DNA of 64,000 nucleotides from MGIIb-O5 sp036154155. Lineage in GTDB: Archaea > Thermoplasmatota > Poseidoniia > Poseidoniales > Thalassarchaeaceae. The number at the start of each line of letters is the position of its first letter. Positions within the stretch are counted from its first letter, which is position 1. Below the pieces are notes generated by a model that worked only from the letters and a program-made list of their open reading frames with translations, searched no databases and was not told where the DNA came from. This document shows positions 34,398 through 43,165 of the stretch, piece after piece. The translations under genes and the position numbers were made by a program. Location: NCBI GenBank assembly GCA_036154155.1, contig JAYZLP010000012.1, forward strand, positions 1 through 64,000, read 5' to 3'.

Positions 34398-35645
34398 ATG
34401 TCTGACGAGCTTGAGCTTCAGCAACGCAGACTCAGACTGAAGAAGGCGGTAGAAGACTTGTCCTCGATGAAGGGTATGGGCACCGAACTAGTTTCATTGG
34501 TCATTCCCCCTGATAAAATGATTAGCGACGTCCGCCATCAATTAGGAAACGAGGCCGGACAGGCCGCCAATATCAAATCCAAGTCGACCAGGAAGCACGT
34601 TTCCGACGCTATTGAATCTGCAATGGCTTCACTGAACAGGTACAAAACCCCCGGAGAAAGGGGATTGGCGTTGTTCGTTGGGTACGTTATAGTCGGCAAC
34701 AACAAGACAAGGCTCGTAAATGTGGTAATCGATGATCCACCAGAGCCATTCGGCTCTTACAGATACAGGTGCGGTTCCACATTCGAGGTAAGCCAACTCG
34801 AAGAAATGCTGATCGATAGGACCGCTTACGGTTTGTTTGTAATAGATCGTTCAGAGTCAGCATATGGGCTTGCCAGTGGGAAGAGATTACATTGCCAGGA
34901 GCACGTGACTTCCCTAGTACCCTCTAAACACGGGAGAGGGGGCCAGTCCGCTCAGAGATTCGAGAGGCTAATTGAGGAAGCGGCTGATAAATTCTTCAAG
35001 AAGTCTGCTGAGAGAGCCAGCGCTTACTGGCTACCAATGATCGAGGATCTCAAAGGAATAATCATCGGAGGCCCTGGTGCAACAAAGGATTATGTTGTCA
35101 AGAACGACTACTTTCATCATGAAATAAAGAAGCTCATCAGGGAGCCATTCTTCGATGTAGGGTACTCCAACGAGAGTGGCCTAAGGGAGCTTATTCAGCG
35201 TGCTGGGGGGTTGATGGACCAGATTGAATTGGATACCGAGAGGAAGCTGGTCGACTCCTTCCTCAGGGAAGTTATGCAGGCCCATCCAAAGGCGACATAC
35301 GGCGAGGTGATGATCAGAACGGCCTTGGAACAAGGAGCCGTCGACAGGCTACTCCTGTCCGAGAATATCACCAAGAGGAGGGTTTTCTGGTTTTGCAAGA
35401 ATTGTGGGAATGAGTGGGAACAGACGCAAAAGAGCCGCTCCGAGGTTCCAGATTGTAACTCTTGTTCCGCCGAGGATGTCAGAGAGGATCAAGAAAGATC
35501 AATGGACTTGATTGACGAACTAACCCTTCTAGCGGGGCATACATCAGCATCAGTCACACTCGTCTCCATGGATACTGAGGAGGGAGCCACACTGTACGAT
35601 GCCTTCGGAGGAATAGCAGCTCTTCTACGGTATCCAATATCCTGA
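34398..35645 (+). CDS. prf1: Peptide chain release factor aRF1
   Basis: Recognises stop codons and triggers peptide release in archaea. Domain 1 has NIKS at residues 58-61 for stop decoding; domain 2 has the catalytic GGQ at 181-183; domain 3 includes a zinc-ribbon-like CKNCG and CNSC pair near residue 335, as in several archaeal aRF1. Length 415 aa is normal. A clear GGAGGG five bases before the ATG marks it as a leadered gene. Nine bases separate it from argS downstream. Confidence 0.97.
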   Translation: MSDELELQQRRLRLKKAVEDLSSMKGMGTELVSLVIPPDKMISDVRHQLGNEAGQAANIKSKSTRKHVSDAIESAMASLNRYKTPGERGLALFVGYVIVGNNKTRLVNVVIDDPPEPFGSYRYRCGSTFEVSQLEEMLIDRTAYGLFVIDRSESAYGLASGKRLHCQEHVTSLVPSKHGRGGQSAQRFERLIEEAADKFFKKSAERASAYWLPMIEDLKGIIIGGPGATKDYVVKNDYFHHEIKKLIREPFFDVGYSNESGLRELIQRAGGLMDQIELDTERKLVDSFLREVMQAHPKATYGEVMIRTALEQGAVDRLLLSENITKRRVFWFCKNCGNEWEQTQKSRSEVPDCNSCSAEDVREDQERSMDLIDELTLLAGHTSASVTLVSMDTEEGATLYDAFGGIAALLRYPIS

Positions 35646-35654
35646 GGTGATTGA

Positions 35655-37397
35655 ATGAGGCAACTAATCAGCGAGGTACTTCCCCTCATGGAACCACATC
35701 TCCTTTCACTTGGCCTAGAGGAAGGAACTTGGGAGGGTTTAGTGGGCCCATCAACAGTTGGCGGTTCGTTGGCAGACGTCGCCATGCCCTGTCACTCACT
35801 ATCTCCCGTGCTGAAGAAGAGCCCCGCTGATATAGCCGGTGAGATTTCTTCTGCAATTTCTCACAGTCTCATTGGAATTGCCGAGGTCTCTTCTCTGAAT
35901 GGATTCGTGAATCTCTCAGCCACTGAGTCATGGCTATCAGCAAGGGTCGAGGTTTTGACGACGGATCCAAGGATGGGCGTATCGCTAGACGAGCCCAGGG
36001 TAATCGCCGTTGACTATTCGGCTCCAAATGTTGCCAAGGAAATGCATGTTGGCCACCTCAGGTCAACAGTAATTGGTGATGCAATAGTGAGGATGTTGGA
36101 ATTCAAGGGGCACACTGTCCACAGGGAAAATCACGTTGGTGACTGGGGGACTCCTTTTGGGATGTTAATTGAGCACCTTCTTGACATCGGAGAAGGCAAT
36201 GTCGCCGGTGAAAAAGGGATTTCAGATTTCGATTTGTTCTATAAGGAGGCAAGGACGAAGTTCGATGAAGATTCGGAATTTGCAGAGAGGGCAAGGTCCA
36301 GGGTGGTAATGTTGCAAAGTGAGGAGGAAGAGACTCTCAGGCTTTGGCGAATTCTCGTGGATGTATCGACAAATTACTTCAATGATGTTTACTCGATGTT
36401 AGGGGTCCTTCTTACTGATGACGACCTCATGGGGGAGTCCGCATATAGGCATTTATTGCCAAACGTCGTTGAACGATTGTCGGAAACTGGAATGCTCCAG
36501 AATAGCGAAGGGGCAGACGTGGTCTTTCTCGGCGGGAAGTGGCTCAACCGTGATGGTGAACCATTCCCCGTGATGATCAGGAAGGCAGATGGAGGGTTCA
36601 ATTACTCAACATCAGATCTCGCATGCATTATCGACAGAGTCGAGAGGATTGGTTGCGACGAACTTCTGTATGTTGTCGGGACTCCTCAGAAACAACATTT
36701 CGAGATGGTTTTCGAGGTCGCCACAAAGGCCGGATTCATGGACCATTCTCACCGTGCCGTGCATGTGAACTTTGGTTCAGTGCTGGATTCTAGTGGCCAG
36801 ATGCTGAAGAGTAGGAAGGGCCAGACTGTGAAGCTGGTGGATCTTCTCAGAGAGGCAGTATCGAGGGCAGAGTCATCAATTTCCGAGAAGAATCCCGGTC
36901 TCAGTGGGGACGAGAGGGAGATTGCAGCTAGGATGATTGGCATTGGCGCTGTGAAATATTCCGACCTGTCTTCAGACAGAACCAAGGACTATGTCTTCGA
37001 TTGGGACAGGATGCTTTCATTCGAGGGCAATACTGCACCTTATCTCCAGTATGCCCACGCAAGAATCTGCAGCATATTCTCACGTTCTGGAATTGGAAGG
37101 GAATCAGTCCAAGAGTCCCAGATTAACTTAGGAACTCCAGAGGAGGTGAATTTGGCGAAAACCTTGGTACTCTTCTCAGAGGCAGTTGATTATTCAGCTG
37201 CCGGACTTTATCCCCACAGGCTTTGTACGCACCTGCACTCGATTGCTTCCTCATTCGCTTCGTTCTATGAGGTGTGCCTTGTATTGGATGAAGACGACGA
37301 AGTCAAATCAAGTAGGCTAGCGATGTGTGATTTAACCGCTAGGGCGTTGTCTCTGGGATTGGGCCTACTGGGGATAGATTGTCCTGAGAGAATGTGA
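35655..37397 (+). CDS. argS: Arginyl-tRNA synthetase
   Basis: Charges tRNA-Arg. The N-terminal Add-1 domain is followed by SAPNVAKEMHVGHLRST with the HIGH-like HVGH, HRENHVGDWGTPFGMLIEHL, the KMSKS-like MLKSRKGQTV and a C-terminal anticodon-binding DALR domain (YAHARICSIF through SLGLGLLGI). Length 580 aa is normal. It is co-transcribed with prf1 and convergent with the peptidase gene, whose stop lies four bases away. Confidence 0.97.
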   Translation: MRQLISEVLPLMEPHLLSLGLEEGTWEGLVGPSTVGGSLADVAMPCHSLSPVLKKSPADIAGEISSAISHSLIGIAEVSSLNGFVNLSATESWLSARVEVLTTDPRMGVSLDEPRVIAVDYSAPNVAKEMHVGHLRSTVIGDAIVRMLEFKGHTVHRENHVGDWGTPFGMLIEHLLDIGEGNVAGEKGISDFDLFYKEARTKFDEDSEFAERARSRVVMLQSEEEETLRLWRILVDVSTNYFNDVYSMLGVLLTDDDLMGESAYRHLLPNVVERLSETGMLQNSEGADVVFLGGKWLNRDGEPFPVMIRKADGGFNYSTSDLACIIDRVERIGCDELLYVVGTPQKQHFEMVFEVATKAGFMDHSHRAVHVNFGSVLDSSGQMLKSRKGQTVKLVDLLREAVSRAESSISEKNPGLSGDEREIAARMIGIGAVKYSDLSSDRTKDYVFDWDRMLSFEGNTAPYLQYAHARICSIFSRSGIGRESVQESQINLGTPEEVNLAKTLVLFSEAVDYSAAGLYPHRLCTHLHSIASSFASFYEVCLVLDEDDEVKSSRLAMCDLTARALSLGLGLLGIDCPERM

Positions 37398-37400
37398 GTA

Positions 37401-39203
37401 CTAGGCCTCGCCATATGAGAGGTATCTCACTAACGATCCAAAAATTACCCCCGAAACAACCAAACTCTCCTCATTGAACCTGTCCATCCTATCTAGGTAT
37501 GTGTGATATTCCGTAGAACCGGAACCATAGCACACAATCGCATTCCCGTATTCCATGCCATCGTCGGGCTCGTTATCAATCTCGTAAACGAATGGCGCAT
37601 GATCCGAATTATATGGCATCCCGCTTGAATCAATGTCTCTGATGTTGATGGCATATTTTGATGAAAGTTCAGGAAACGACTCAGAGAAGGCCTTGGAAAT
37701 CCCCCTCAATGACTCGACATCAGACTTACTGTTCCCGAACATGGTCAAACCGGTGTTCCTCTCAAGATCGACGTGATTCATGTCTAGGTTCACATACAGC
37801 CTGAGGTTCTCTCCAAGCATAGTTCTGTACTTGTCCACCCACTCTTTGGATCCCCAGAGGCCTTCCTCCTCTCCTCCCCACGTGCAGAAATATAGGGTAT
37901 GCTCTGGCTCTCCAAGTTGAGACTCAAGTATCCCAAACTGTCGAGCAATCTCCTGCAGTGTGGCGACTCCTGAGGTATCGTCCACAGCACCAGGTCCATT
38001 GTAGACTGTGTCATGGTGAGCACCCATCACTATGGCCGATTCGGTCTTGCCTTGGATGACTCCACAAGGGACACGTATGGTCGCCACCCCTTGATTATCA
38101 ACATCTGTCATCATACCCAACCTTCCGTCCCCATTTATCACCATGTCAACAATTGTTTCTCCGACACTCTTTGAGACCATGATGAACCCGAAACTGTCTG
38201 GAATGAAATCGAATTGGCTTTTGTCTACCGATTTGAAGTATGGTACGCAATCGCCCATGACCAAATCATCACAGTTCTGTTTAGCGTTAATTGTAATCAT
38301 ACTGTATACGTCATTTTCTATGGCCCGCTGAAGTAATGCAGTATTCCCATCTGTCCCTTCTTCGAGCCACACCATTGCTATTTTGCTTGCTGCGGAACCC
38401 CAATCAGCCTCTGAACTCCCATTGCCCAAGTCGATGATTTCCATGTTCTCGACATGACTCACCGATGCCGAGCCGCTGTATCCTTGGATGACGAATTCTT
38501 CTCTATGAGTGAAATATGTAACTTCCCTATTCACATCCGCTCCCGAACAGGGTGTGGGCCCGCCTATCAGCCCCCCAATATCCCCGGGCACGCAAATAGA
38601 CAATATCGGCTCCTCGCCAATAACAAACATTGGAACTTCGAACTCATCCATTGTCGTAGGTATCCCCGCCGAAGTAAAGTTATTTTTTATTGATTCAGCA
38701 GCATTCAGCTCTTCTACAGTGCCTGACATTCTCCCCTCCCATTCAGGATGGCCAAGATCAACAAGAGATTGTGCATATTCCCTGACTTGGCTCTGATCGA
38801 ATTCAATAAGCCTGTATTCTGGCTCTCCCTGGATCCACTCAATAATATCGTCTCCGTAGAGGAGAGCCCCTCCGGCACCGCCAACCATCAAAACCGCTGC
38901 AACCGCGAGAACCTGCACGGGCATCTCGCGAATTCTCCCTATTCTTTTACGCACATTTTCAGGCGAGTTGTAATAGAGAATCTTCCTCAATATCCCCTCA
39001 TTTTGCGTAGATTCAGCCTCGACGACTATTTCCGCATCAATGACTTCGCTTTCTAGCATCCTCTCCACGAGTTCTGATTTGTTACCAGAAACTGGCAAAC
39101 CCCTCGATTTCAGAGCTTCTTTGAGTTCTGAAACGGTAAGCTCCGACCAATCAGAATCATCTCCCATCGGGAAATTACGACCACTCTTGACTATTGAACC
39201 CAT
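37401..39203 (-). CDS. SAP domain-TM-M28 metallopeptidase fusion
   Basis: A three-part protein of 600 aa. Residues about 18-51 form a SAP-like helix-extended loop-helix (LTVSELKEALKSRGLPVSG), normally a DNA-binding motif; residues 95-116 are a membrane helix; the rest is an M28 zinc aminopeptidase-type domain with GAHHDTV, a DDTSGV metal bridge, WGGEEEGLWGSK, NLDMNHVD and SDHAPF. The peptidase should face outside and SAP inside. ATG 39203 has GATTAAAC 28 nt upstream; ATG 39167 would still keep SAP. Cell-surface peptide digestion fits the amino-acid importer. Confidence 0.88.
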   Translation of the reverse strand: MGSIVKSGRNFPMGDDSDWSELTVSELKEALKSRGLPVSGNKSELVERMLESEVIDAEIVVEAESTQNEGILRKILYYNSPENVRKRIGRIREMPVQVLAVAAVLMVGGAGGALLYGDDIIEWIQGEPEYRLIEFDQSQVREYAQSLVDLGHPEWEGRMSGTVEELNAAESIKNNFTSAGIPTTMDEFEVPMFVIGEEPILSICVPGDIGGLIGGPTPCSGADVNREVTYFTHREEFVIQGYSGSASVSHVENMEIIDLGNGSSEADWGSAASKIAMVWLEEGTDGNTALLQRAIENDVYSMITINAKQNCDDLVMGDCVPYFKSVDKSQFDFIPDSFGFIMVSKSVGETIVDMVINGDGRLGMMTDVDNQGVATIRVPCGVIQGKTESAIVMGAHHDTVYNGPGAVDDTSGVATLQEIARQFGILESQLGEPEHTLYFCTWGGEEEGLWGSKEWVDKYRTMLGENLRLYVNLDMNHVDLERNTGLTMFGNSKSDVESLRGISKAFSESFPELSSKYAINIRDIDSSGMPYNSDHAPFVYEIDNEPDDGMEYGNAIVCYGSGSTEYHTYLDRMDRFNEESLVVSGVIFGSLVRYLSYGEA

Positions 39204-39229
39204 TTGGAAAACGATTCCCTAGGTGACGT

Positions 39230-39235
39230 TTAATC
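39230..39235 (-). promoter_or_regulatory. TATA-like box of the SAP-M28 gene
   Basis: On the minus strand this reads ATTAAA, centred about 29 nt before the ATG at 39203, and it overlaps the last codons of the ubiX gene. It supports a separate leaderless transcript for the peptidase. Confidence 0.45.
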
Positions 39236-39808
39236 CTGTGAAACTTCTTCGCCAGTCCACCTATTTCCCAACTCATGTTCCACATCTAGCTGGTCAAGTA
39301 TCCTAGCAACAACAAAGTCCACTAATTCCTCGATTGTCGTTGGAGCGTGATAGAACCCGGGGTTTGCCGGAAGTATCACAACGCCCCATGATGACATCCT
39401 TGCCATGGCCTCAAGATGAGGCGTGGACATCGGGGTCTCCCTCGGGACCAGGATCAGCTTCCTCCTCTCCTTAATTGCCACAAGGGCGCTCCTGGTGGCC
39501 AGGTTATCTGAGATTCCTGACGCTACCTTCCCTATTGTGGTTCCACTGGCGGGACAGAGGATGTATGCATCATACTTCGCCGATCCAGAAGCCGGTTTAG
39601 CAGCAAGGTTAGCATTACTATGCAAAGTAACTCCGTCGATTTCGGATAGCTCTTCTGGTTTCATCCCGCATTCAAGATCGAGATTAATGGCGCCAGCCCC
39701 TGTAACAATTAGATCTACATTCCACCCATAGTTGCTCAGTTGCTCTACTAGCCTCACTCCATACCTGGCCCCAGAGGCCCCAGTTATCGCCACTACCGCC
39801 TCCGGCAT
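39230..39808 (-). CDS. ubiX: UbiX-family flavin prenyltransferase
   Basis: Makes prenylated FMN, the cofactor of UbiD decarboxylases, from FMN and dimethylallyl phosphate. The N-terminal FMN loop AITGASGARYGVRLVE, CPASGTTIGKVASGISDNLATRSALV and LVPRETPMSTPHLEAM are UbiX hallmarks. ATG 39808 gives 192 aa, normal length. No UbiD-like gene is in the window, so its partner must be elsewhere. It lies 37 bases after the class V aminotransferase gene and may be the end of the lipoate/BCKDH run. Confidence 0.93.
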   Translation of the reverse strand: MPEAVVAITGASGARYGVRLVEQLSNYGWNVDLIVTGAGAINLDLECGMKPEELSEIDGVTLHSNANLAAKPASGSAKYDAYILCPASGTTIGKVASGISDNLATRSALVAIKERRKLILVPRETPMSTPHLEAMARMSSWGVVILPANPGFYHAPTTIEELVDFVVARILDQLDVEHELGNRWTGEEVSQD

Positions 39809-39845
39809 GTATGGTGGGCCACGCCCAATGGACTTGAATGGTTTC

Positions 39846-41039
39846 CTACCTTCCAAGGATATCTTTCAATGCTTCTCCAAGGTAAATGTATTCATCTTCG
39901 TGATTGTAAAGTTGAGCAGAGATTCTGATGTATTTGGTGCCGTGATGCGTCCACGCCATCACGGGAACCTGTATCTTGAAATCGTCATACAGGGAATTGT
40001 GAATAGGATCCCCATCCATCCCTGGGGCGACAACCTCACCTTTCCATGGGAACTCAACAGCAGCTAGTGATGAAATCATAGATTCGGGAGTCGGAGGAGT
40101 CGTCCCTAAGGCCTCGCAGATAATATTCCTGCCTTTCAGGGCTAGCCTCCTGTTTCTTTCCATTATCTCTGGCCACCCTCCATCGACTAAACCCTCCATG
40201 TATTTCAGTGCAAATGGGATACAAAGCCAAGCAGTCGGATCCTGTGTTCCCGGCCAATCGAATTCGAATCTGAACTTCTCCTGATCCGTACCTTCGCTAG
40301 AATAACCGTGACCAATATTTAGCGGTTTAATCAGGTGCTTCCTGTCTTCCCTAATGTGTAGGAACGCTGAACCCTTCGGCGTACAAATCCATTTGTGACA
40401 GTTGCCAGTGATGTAGGCCGGCTGCAAGTCGGAGATGTCTATCTCAACAATGCCGGGACCGTGAGCCGCATCAAGAAGGACATCAACACCCCTTCCCTGA
40501 ATTTTCTTAACCAATTTTTCGAATGGCATTCTCAGTCCCGTGGGGCTAGTCACCGTATCTATCATCACTAGGACAGTCCTATCGGTTATGGCACCCATAA
40601 CGAGATTGACAATCTCTTCTTCGCTTTCCACCCTGAATGGGATGTCAACAACCACTGTTTTGGCCCCTGATCTAGAGGTAACGTAGTCAACAGCGTTCCA
40701 ACACGCTTGGTATGCATGATTTGGAACAATAATTTCGTCCCCCCTTTCCAGATCCAAGGATCTCAGAATCGTATTGACGCCGGCGGTGGCATTTGTGACA
40801 AATGCCATCCCGTCGGGATCGGCATTCATGAATTCGGAGATTGCAATTATGGATTCCCACCAAAGGTCGCGGCTTACCCTCTCGACGAATAATACAGGAT
40901 CGTCCTCCATCAGTCTTCTGAGTCTATTTTGTTCCTCCAATACAGCAATCGGTGTCGCTCCGAATGAACCATGGTTCAGAAATACGGTTTCTTCATCGAG
41001 GCCCCAGTGGCTGGATAAGTCCCCCTTCTTAGGAATCAT
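39846..41039 (-). CDS. Class V aminotransferase, isopenicillin-epimerase-like
   Basis: PLP enzyme of the class V family, closest in look to CefD-like proteins. Features are FLNHGSFGATP at the N-terminus, FVTNATAGVNTIL, the DAAHGPG Asp that contacts the PLP nitrogen, and GNCHKWICTPKG with the Schiff-base Lys. Activity (aminotransferase, desulfurase or epimerase) cannot be fixed; a Cys desulfurase supplying sulfur to lipoyl synthase is possible but the usual desulfurase Cys loop is not evident. ATG 41039 overlaps the lipB stop (ATGA), so it is coupled to lipoate genes. Confidence 0.88.
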   Translation of the reverse strand: MIPKKGDLSSHWGLDEETVFLNHGSFGATPIAVLEEQNRLRRLMEDDPVLFVERVSRDLWWESIIAISEFMNADPDGMAFVTNATAGVNTILRSLDLERGDEIIVPNHAYQACWNAVDYVTSRSGAKTVVVDIPFRVESEEEIVNLVMGAITDRTVLVMIDTVTSPTGLRMPFEKLVKKIQGRGVDVLLDAAHGPGIVEIDISDLQPAYITGNCHKWICTPKGSAFLHIREDRKHLIKPLNIGHGYSSEGTDQEKFRFEFDWPGTQDPTAWLCIPFALKYMEGLVDGGWPEIMERNRRLALKGRNIICEALGTTPPTPESMISSLAAVEFPWKGEVVAPGMDGDPIHNSLYDDFKIQVPVMAWTHHGTKYIRISAQLYNHEDEYIYLGEALKDILGR

Positions 41040-41710
41040 GCCAATACTTCCGGAGTCCAATTTTCAGGCTTCATTGGGGCCCTTTTCAGAAATTCCTCGC
41101 AGGTTTCAAGCAAAGCCTCTTCGAACCGGAGAATGTCCAGGGGCTCTCCAGATTCATCATGCGTGTATCCAAGCTGGTGCAGACTTGTATGGGTCCCCCT
41201 TGTCATCCCACAACCTTCCAGATCCTCAACCCTGGAGCCGGGAGTATCGACATTAATCGACATGCCATGCCGACTAACCCAGTGCAAAAATGACAGACCG
41301 ATTGAACAGACTTTGTACCCATCTACCCAGGCTCCTTGCATTGACGGATCTTTGTAGGACTCAACACCGCATTCCCCCATAGCGGCAATGGACCAGTCCT
41401 CCAGTATTCCGATGATTTTCCTGACGCTCTGCTCCCCTACTTCCCACTTAATGATGGGGTAAACCACCAACTGGCCGGGCCCATGCCAGGTTATCCCCCC
41501 TCCTCTATCAGTCTCTGTTGTAGGGTAGCCATCAACTTCGACCCCATCCCTCCTGGCCTTTGGCCCTATGGTTACAACCTCGGGGTGCTCTACAATGATG
41601 AGTGTATCCGGAATTTTATCCTCAATCCTTTCTTTCTGGAGCTCCTTCATGGCCTTTGAAACAAGGGAATGCTCGACCATCCCAGCTCTGAGGACCCTAA
41701 TCTTCCTCAT
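41036..41710 (-). CDS. lipB: Octanoyl (lipoyl) transferase
   Basis: Transfers octanoyl groups to lipoyl domains such as that of the E2 encoded upstream. LipB motifs are TDRGGGITWHGPGQLVVYPI, the catalytic Lys in DGYKVCSIG, HGMSINV, and the catalytic Cys in LEGCGMTRGTHTSL. Length 224 aa is normal. ATG 41710 has GAGGT upstream and is preferred to TTG 41716. Classical LipB normally takes octanoyl from acyl carrier protein, so the donor in this archaeon is an open point. Confidence 0.94.
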   Translation of the reverse strand: MRKIRVLRAGMVEHSLVSKAMKELQKERIEDKIPDTLIIVEHPEVVTIGPKARRDGVEVDGYPTTETDRGGGITWHGPGQLVVYPIIKWEVGEQSVRKIIGILEDWSIAAMGECGVESYKDPSMQGAWVDGYKVCSIGLSFLHWVSRHGMSINVDTPGSRVEDLEGCGMTRGTHTSLHQLGYTHDESGEPLDILRFEEALLETCEEFLKRAPMKPENWTPEVLA

Positions 41711-41719
41711 TGCCAAACC

Positions 41720-43156
41720 TCATGCCGAATGTATGGCGTGTCCAAGAGTCTTCAATACGCTCTCGTGGAAAGCCTCTGCCATTGTCGGGTGAGCGTGGAC
41801 AGTTTCTGCAATGTCCTCCAATAGTGCGCCCATCTCCAAGGCCAGAACGAATTCCCCATGGAGCTCGGCCACATGACTGCCTACTGCCTGAATTCCTAAT
41901 ATCACATGATCAGATTCTCTAGCCACAACTCTGACAAAACCCCCTGTCTTTTCCGCCTCGAGAGTTAGGGCTCTACCATTAGCAGCTAATGGGAACTTGC
42001 CGATAATTACGGACTCCCCCCTCTCTTCAGCCTCCTCTGGGAGGAGCCCAACAGAAACCACCTCTGGCTCGGTGAAGACGATAGCGGGAATTGAGATTTT
42101 GTCAAACTCCCTGTCAAGGCCGGAGATGATCTCCGCCACCATTTCGCCCTGTGCGCTAGCCTTGTGAGCCAGCATTGGCTCCCCAGAGACGTCCCCTATT
42201 GCATAAACTCCGGGAACATTAGTCCTACACTTCCTGTCTATCCTGATGAATCGCCCCGACGCATCCATCCTAACACCGGTCTTTTCTAGGCCCCAGTCAC
42301 TCGTGTTCGGCTTCCTTCCAACCGTTACCAATATCTTGTCGACCTTCAGGGTGTGTTCCTCACCTTCCTTTTCGAACTTCAACTCGACCTTTTTCGAGGC
42401 TCCCTTGCCCTTAACTTCAGCCCCTCTGGCGAGGGACTTAGTATGAACGACAACCCCGTGCTTCTTTAGCCAAATTTCCAAGGGCCTCCTCAATTCCTTG
42501 TCAAATATCCCAAGTATGCTATCCATGCCCTCCACGACAGTAACTTGAGAACCCAGTTTGGCCAGTGCGCAACCCAGCTCTAGGCCGATGTATCCACCCC
42601 CGACAATGGCCACCTTTTTTGGCAGATTCTTGAGGTCCAGCGCCCCGGTTGAAGATAGAATGAATTCTTCATCACAAGGCATGAAAGGCAGGTCAATATG
42701 ACTCGACCCAGTGGCTAGTATGACATTTTCAGCCTCAATTTCAATGGTGCCTTCTGAGGTTTCCACTGAGCACCTCTTGGGTGTTGTGAAATTAGCCCAG
42801 CCCTTCAATAGTTCAACCCCCGCTCCCTTCAATAACGACTCAACACCTTTGTTTAGTCGCTCAACAATTCCATCCTTCCATGAAACCATGGCTGACATGT
42901 CCAGCATCGGCCCTTCAGTAACCGAGATGCCCATATGCCCTCCTTCCGATGCGTGCTGACTCAGGGACTCGAAACGCTCAGCAGCGTGAATCATTGCCTT
43001 ACTGGGGATACATCCTCTGATCAGACAAGTTCCTCCTGCCTTGTCTCCTTCAACAACTATCGTGTCCAGTCCCAGTTGACCAGATCTGATTCCAGCAACA
43101 TAGCCACCTGGTCCAGCGCCGACGATGAGAACCTGACATTTTCTTAATTCAGCCAT
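41720..43156 (-). CDS. lpdA: Dihydrolipoyl dehydrogenase (E3)
   Basis: FAD enzyme that reoxidises dihydrolipoamide of the 2-oxoacid dehydrogenase complex with NAD. The FAD-binding VGAGPGG is near residue 12, the redox pair is Cys44/Cys49 in GGTCLIRGCIPSK, the NAD-binding GGGYIGLELG is mid-protein, and the catalytic HAHPTMAE is near the C-terminus. Length 478 aa is typical. It starts nine bases after the E2 stop behind a GAGGA site. Confidence 0.97.
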   Translation of the reverse strand: MAELRKCQVLIVGAGPGGYVAGIRSGQLGLDTIVVEGDKAGGTCLIRGCIPSKAMIHAAERFESLSQHASEGGHMGISVTEGPMLDMSAMVSWKDGIVERLNKGVESLLKGAGVELLKGWANFTTPKRCSVETSEGTIEIEAENVILATGSSHIDLPFMPCDEEFILSSTGALDLKNLPKKVAIVGGGYIGLELGCALAKLGSQVTVVEGMDSILGIFDKELRRPLEIWLKKHGVVVHTKSLARGAEVKGKGASKKVELKFEKEGEEHTLKVDKILVTVGRKPNTSDWGLEKTGVRMDASGRFIRIDRKCRTNVPGVYAIGDVSGEPMLAHKASAQGEMVAEIISGLDREFDKISIPAIVFTEPEVVSVGLLPEEAEERGESVIIGKFPLAANGRALTLEAEKTGGFVRVVARESDHVILGIQAVGSHVAELHGEFVLALEMGALLEDIAETVHAHPTMAEAFHESVLKTLGHAIHSA

Positions 43157-43165
43157 GTTTAATCC

